Translations under genes and position numbers: made by a program
Source of the DNA: JAGLWP01 sp964406515
GTDB taxonomy: Archaea > Nanobdellota > Nanobdellia > Pacearchaeales > GW2011-AR1
Direction: 5' to 3'
Assembly (NCBI GenBank): GCA_964406515.1
Contig: CAYORV010000021.1
Location: forward strand, 1-6,278
Length of the DNA: 6,278 nucleotides
In this document: positions 6,167 to 6,278 of the stretch, in pieces
Numbering within the stretch: position 1 is the stretch's first letter
How the letters are laid out: every line of letters begins with the position of its first letter
Notes under the pieces: generated by a model
What the model saw: the letters and a program-made list of their open reading frames with translations, nothing else
Told to the model about the DNA's origin: nothing
The model's database searches: none

Positions 6167-6182
6167 TGCTTATAATTAAGCA
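6167..6182. repeat. perfect inverted repeat just upstream of the last gene
   Basis: TGCTTA-TAAT-TAAGCA has perfect 6-bp arms around 4 nt. It sits between the TATA-like box and the ATG at 6185, where a bound dimeric repressor could block initiation. It has no T-tail and is AT-rich, so it is not a convincing terminator. The operator role is inference from position. Confidence 0.35.
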
Positions 6183-6184
6183 GT

Positions 6185-6278
6185 ATGCCACTACAAAAAA
6201 AATATGACAAGCTTCGCACAAAGATGTGCAAGCAATACGGAGAAACAAAAGGAAATAAATTATTCACGGCTTATTGTA
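6185..6278 (+). CDS. unrecognised small basic protein, 3' partial
   Basis: An open frame runs from ATG 6185 to the window end and encodes at least 31 residues, beginning MPLQKKYDKLRTKMCKQYGE. It is rich in lysine and predicted helical (KKYDKLRTKMCKQYGETKG). No domain can be assigned from this fragment. It is directly downstream of the portal-MuF gene, on the same strand, and is preceded by a promoter-like box at leaderless spacing, so it probably belongs to the head gene cluster. Scaffold, protease, decoration and small virion proteins all occur at this position in tailed viruses, and the visible residues do not choose between them. No ribosome-binding site is seen. Confidence 0.55.
   Translation, partial: MPLQKKYDKLRTKMCKQYGETKGNKLFTAYC

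Noticed and set aside
1..6278. CRISPR array, insertion sequence or attachment site
   Set aside because: No regularly spaced repeats, transposase motif, terminal inverted repeats or integrase/tRNA junction were seen.

Overview
The window is the packaging and head-assembly edge of a tailed dsDNA virus (or an integrated provirus). Every gene found lies on the + strand. It is AT-rich, favours AGA/AGG arginine codons and uses the standard stop codons. Host assignment is inference. The intergenic regions carry A/T-rich boxes that read more easily as archaeal BRE/TATA elements than as bacterial -35/-10 pairs, one of them at the right distance for a leaderless start, and the ribosome-binding sites are GGTG/GGTGA-like. 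An archaeal host is therefore my favoured reading, but a phage of a low-GC bacterium is not excluded.

Layout: (i) 3-626, the 3' part of a radical SAM gene of the QueE (7-carboxy-7-deazaguanine synthase) type, cut by the window edge. (ii) 623-1930, a ParB-like domain fused to a beta-class N6A/N4C DNA methyltransferase. (iii) 1932-2366, a small terminase subunit with a TTG start. (iv) 2359-3777, the large terminase subunit with complete ATPase and nuclease motifs. (v) 3778-3919, a gene-free gap with promoter-like boxes and a strong hairpin over the next ribosome-binding site. (vi) 3920-6121, a portal protein fused to a Mu gpF/SPP1 gp7-like head-morphogenesis domain. (vii) 6122-6184, a short gap with a second copy of the promoter-like motif. 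(viii) 6185 onward, the start of an unrecognised small gene.

The first four genes are packed with overlaps of 4 and 8 nt and a single-base gap, so they probably form one translationally coupled transcript. TerS and TerL would recognise and pump DNA through the portal. The portal-MuF fusion would form the capsid vertex channel and a minor head component. The QueE-like enzyme and the methyltransferase, directly upstream, suggest that the virus modifies its genome before packaging, by 7-deazaguanine and/or base methylation, probably against host nucleases.

The points most worth a second look are the viral QueE-like enzyme with degenerate substrate and metal motifs, a block of opposite base skew matching the methyltransferase domain, a 9-bp hairpin hiding the portal ribosome-binding site, a 15/17 repeated promoter-like motif in both intergenic gaps, and an A9 tract between the portal and MuF domains where slippage would release a free portal.
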